From NCBI RefSeq assembly GCF_001444405.1, contig NZ_CP013187.1:868001-932000 (forward strand): a stretch of 64,000 bases of DNA, given 5' to 3'. The DNA comes from Pseudoalteromonas phenolica (GTDB lineage: Bacteria > Pseudomonadota > Gammaproteobacteria > Enterobacterales > Alteromonadaceae). Below the pieces are notes generated by a model. It searched no databases. It saw only the letters and a list, made by a program, of their open reading frames with translations, and was not told where the DNA came from. How positions within the stretch are numbered: the first letter of the stretch is position 1; each line of letters begins with the position of its first letter. Both the position numbers and the translations under genes were made by a program. This document shows, one piece after another, positions 61,876 through 64,000 of this stretch.

Positions 61876-62997
61876 ATGAAAAAACTGATTTTAGCTGCGG
61901 CAACGCTGTGTTCATCTGCAACCTATGCGGCAAGTAATGTGGTGGTCGTCACGATTGATGGGCTGCGCTGGCAAGAAGTGTTTTCGGGCGCGGATAGCAA
62001 GTTGATTGAGCATAAAGACTTTGTAAAAGAGCCCGCGCAATTAAAGCAGACCTTTTGGGATGAAAGTGCGCAAACGCGTCGCGAAAAACTAATGCCGTTC
62101 TTATGGCAAACTATCGCCAAACAAGGCGTTGTTGTGGGTAACCGAGCATTGGGTTCTAAAATGTCGGTTGCCAATGATTGGTACTTTTCATATCCGGGGT
62201 ATAACGAAATACTCACAGGTCAGGCCGATCCAGAAATTGATAGCAATGCCCTTGAGAACAATAAAAATGTGACCTTTTTAGAGTGGCTTAATAACAAGCC
62301 TGAATACGGTCAAAAACTTGCGGCGTTTGGCAGTTGGGATGCATTTCCTTATATTTTCAATGAGCAACGCAGTGGCTTATATGTCAACGCGACATTCGAT
62401 AGTTACCATATTCAACCGCAATCAGCCGAGATGGCATTGTTAAACGAACTTCAAGCGCAAACGCCAAGCCCTTGGCAAAACGTCAGAACAGATAGCTTCA
62501 CTTATCGCTTCGCCAAGGACTATTTAACCCATATTCAGCCAAAAGCCATGGTGATTTCGTTGGGAGAAACCGATGATTTTGCCCATGAAGGCCATTATGA
62601 CAGGTATTTGCATGCCACTAAACGCACCGATGCCTACCTTGAAGATTTATGGCACACCATTCAGTCGACTCCGGGCTATAGAAACAATACCACGTTATTG
62701 ATAGTGACAGATCATGGTCGTGGCTATAACGCCGATGATTGGCAGCATCACGCCTCTAAAAAAGCGGTATCGGGCTATATGAAGAAGCTCAGTCATTTTC
62801 AGCAAGGCATTATAGGCGCCGATGAAATTTGGATGGCAGCCATAGGGCCCGACATCAAGCCACTCGGCGAATTAAAGGCGCACAAAGAATTTAAACAAGA
62901 TCAAATTGCGTCAACGGCATTGACTATCTTGGGAGAAAATCCGCAACAGTTTAATCCGCAAGCAGGCAAAGCAATTAAAGAGATCATCAAGCTATGA
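61876..62997 (+). CDS. alkaline phosphatase superfamily (nucleotide pyrophosphatase/phosphodiesterase-type) enzyme
   Basis: 373 aa with a Sec signal (cut after TYA-AS). Metal-binding motifs of the superfamily are visible: VVVVTIDGLRW (D28), SYPGYNEILTG (probable Ser/Thr nucleophile near 110), ETDDFAHEGHY and VTDHGRGY (Asp-His pair). The closest relations are type I phosphodiesterase/nucleotide pyrophosphatases and sulfatase-like enzymes; substrate not predictable. GAGTAGACA before the ATG. Its stop overlaps the start of the PhoD-like gene (ATGA), so the two are translationally coupled. Acts in the periplasm. Confidence 0.85.
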   Translation: MKKLILAAATLCSSATYAASNVVVVTIDGLRWQEVFSGADSKLIEHKDFVKEPAQLKQTFWDESAQTRREKLMPFLWQTIAKQGVVVGNRALGSKMSVANDWYFSYPGYNEILTGQADPEIDSNALENNKNVTFLEWLNNKPEYGQKLAAFGSWDAFPYIFNEQRSGLYVNATFDSYHIQPQSAEMALLNELQAQTPSPWQNVRTDSFTYRFAKDYLTHIQPKAMVISLGETDDFAHEGHYDRYLHATKRTDAYLEDLWHTIQSTPGYRNNTTLLIVTDHGRGYNADDWQHHASKKAVSGYMKKLSHFQQGIIGADEIWMAAIGPDIKPLGELKAHKEFKQDQIASTALTILGENPQQFNPQAGKAIKEIIKL

Positions 62998-64000
62998 ATT
63001 TTAAACAAACACTAGCAACTGCCTTAGTGGCATTAAGTGGCTTTTCGGCCAATGTGATGGGCAATTCACAGGTCGATAAAATCTTATTTGGCTCTTGCAG
63101 TCACCAAGATAAAGATATTCCAATCTTCGATGCCATCAACAAAGAGCAAGCTGACTTGTTCGTGTTTTTAGGCGACAACGTTTACGGTGACACAGAGAAC
63201 ATGACGGTGCTTAAATCAAAGTACCATAAGTTAGGCATTAAACCGGGCTTTGCTCAGCTACGCGCAAATACGCCTGTGATAGCCATGTGGGATGACCATG
63301 ATTACGGCGAAAACGATGCGGGTAAAGAGTATCCGTTTAAAGAAGCCTCTCGAAAAATTATGTTAGATTTTTGGCAAGAGCCGAAAGACAGCCCGCGCCG
63401 AAGCAGAGACTCAGGTATTTATACGTCGTATATGTATGGTGAAGAGTCACAGCGTGTACAGGTGATCATGCCAGACCTGCGCTGGAATCGTCCTGCGCTC
63501 AGTTCAATTGGTGAGTTTCGTTATTGGTTAAATAGTTTTTTTAACAATGTCGGGCCTTATCGTCCTGTTGATGAGACTACTTCTATGTTGGGCGAAGCAC
63601 AGTGGCAATGGTTAGAGCAAGAGCTATTAAAGCCTGCGAAAGTGAAAGTGATCGCTTCAAGCCTCCAGCTTATTCCTGATTTTACGGGTTGGGAGAGCTG
63701 GGCGAACTTTCCTGCAGACAGAGAGCGACTATTTGACTTTATTGAAAAGCATAAAATTGGTGGGGTGATCATGATAAGTGGCGACACTCACTGGGGGGAG
63801 TTGTCAAAGTACCAAGCCAAACAAAACTATCCACTATGGGAAGTAACCAGCTCAGGACTTACACAAAAATGGAAAGATGTGAGCCCCAATAAGCACAGAG
63901 TGGGCGAGTCAACGTCGGATGTGAATTATGGTTTTATTGAAATAGATTGGCAGCAAGCAGATCCAAATATTGAGTTTGGCCTCAAGAATATCAACGGCGA
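62994..64000 (+). CDS. PhoD-like alkaline phosphatase, partial
   Basis: The reading frame opens at ATG 62994 and runs without a stop to the window edge, 335 complete codons (the 3' end is missing). Signal peptide (MNFKQTLATALVALSGFSANVMG), then the PhoD/calcineurin-like metallophosphatase pattern: FGSCSHQDKDIPIF, FLGDNVYGDTE, AMWDDHDYGENDAG, and VIMISGDTHWGELS. Such enzymes are secreted phosphodiesterases/monoesterases with Fe/Ca sites. The first base of ATGA overlaps the upstream stop, so it belongs to the phosphatase operon. Completes the two-phosphatase set of the GntR-linked cluster. Confidence 0.9.
   Translation, partial: MNFKQTLATALVALSGFSANVMGNSQVDKILFGSCSHQDKDIPIFDAINKEQADLFVFLGDNVYGDTENMTVLKSKYHKLGIKPGFAQLRANTPVIAMWDDHDYGENDAGKEYPFKEASRKIMLDFWQEPKDSPRRSRDSGIYTSYMYGEESQRVQVIMPDLRWNRPALSSIGEFRYWLNSFFNNVGPYRPVDETTSMLGEAQWQWLEQELLKPAKVKVIASSLQLIPDFTGWESWANFPADRERLFDFIEKHKIGGVIMISGDTHWGELSKYQAKQNYPLWEVTSSGLTQKWKDVSPNKHRVGESTSDVNYGFIEIDWQQADPNIEFGLKNING

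Overview
The window looks like a chromosomal segment of a marine gammaproteobacterium, most probably Pseudoalteromonas or a close Alteromonadales relative. The DNA is AT-rich. The housekeeping proteins (Hpf, Gsk, TadA, MltF, PurL, YdbH/YnbE/YdbL, Dld) resemble their Escherichia coli homologues closely. The accessory genes (TonB-dependent receptors, DUF3015, DUF4105, the CsgG-like/DUF4810/DUF799 trio, YHYH protein) are typical of this order. I saw no rRNA, insertion sequence, prophage or CRISPR array. All family names were assigned by reading the sequence, without a database search.

Layout. 1-13,200 is a conserved core: tRNA-Phe, hpf, glsA, gsk, tadA, a small basic protein, mltF, purL and the ydbH-ynbE-ydbL set. 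13,200-22,450 is accessory and mostly encodes secreted proteins or lipoproteins: a coiled-coil protein, a DUF3103-like protein, a Nep1-like (NLP) protein with an intact GHRHDWE motif, a leader-peptide/Cys-rich small peptide resembling a RiPP precursor, an EF-hand protein, a YHYH lipoprotein with a long Asp-Thr repeat, an FAD oxidoreductase, an unknown lipoprotein and a minimal M9-collagenase-like lipoprotein. 22,600-29,900 is a lactate-utilisation cluster: lldD, a DcaP-like porin, a LysR regulator, lldP and dld. 30,100-36,000 carries an SDR/AraC pair, an SPFH lipoprotein, small envelope proteins and a type II NADH dehydrogenase. 36,100-49,700 is sensory: a triple-PAS chemoreceptor, a TonB receptor, a lipoate-ligase-like protein, a histidine kinase, a secreted SUMF1-like protein and a ToxR/CadC-like membrane regulator. 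49,870-56,940 carries small proteins, a polysaccharide deacetylase, a diguanylate cyclase, the CsgG-like/DUF4810/DUF799 operon, DUF3015 and DUF4105.

56,950-64,000 appears to be one regulon. A GntR/UTRA repressor, an organophosphate-antiporter-like MFS protein, a TonB receptor, an alkaline-phosphatase-superfamily enzyme and a PhoD-like phosphatase (cut by the window end) lie together. Three copies of a perfect palindrome, TTGGT-N4-ACCAA, sit only at the promoters of this cluster. The simplest reading is capture, dephosphorylation and import of an organophosphorus compound under control of the GntR protein; the substrate cannot be read from sequence.

The two most attractive leads are the RiPP-like peptide with its EF-hand/YHYH neighbours (16.3-18.3 kb), facing an NLP cytolysin-family gene, and the palindrome-marked organophosphate regulon. 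A structured element between gsk and tadA also deserves a search.
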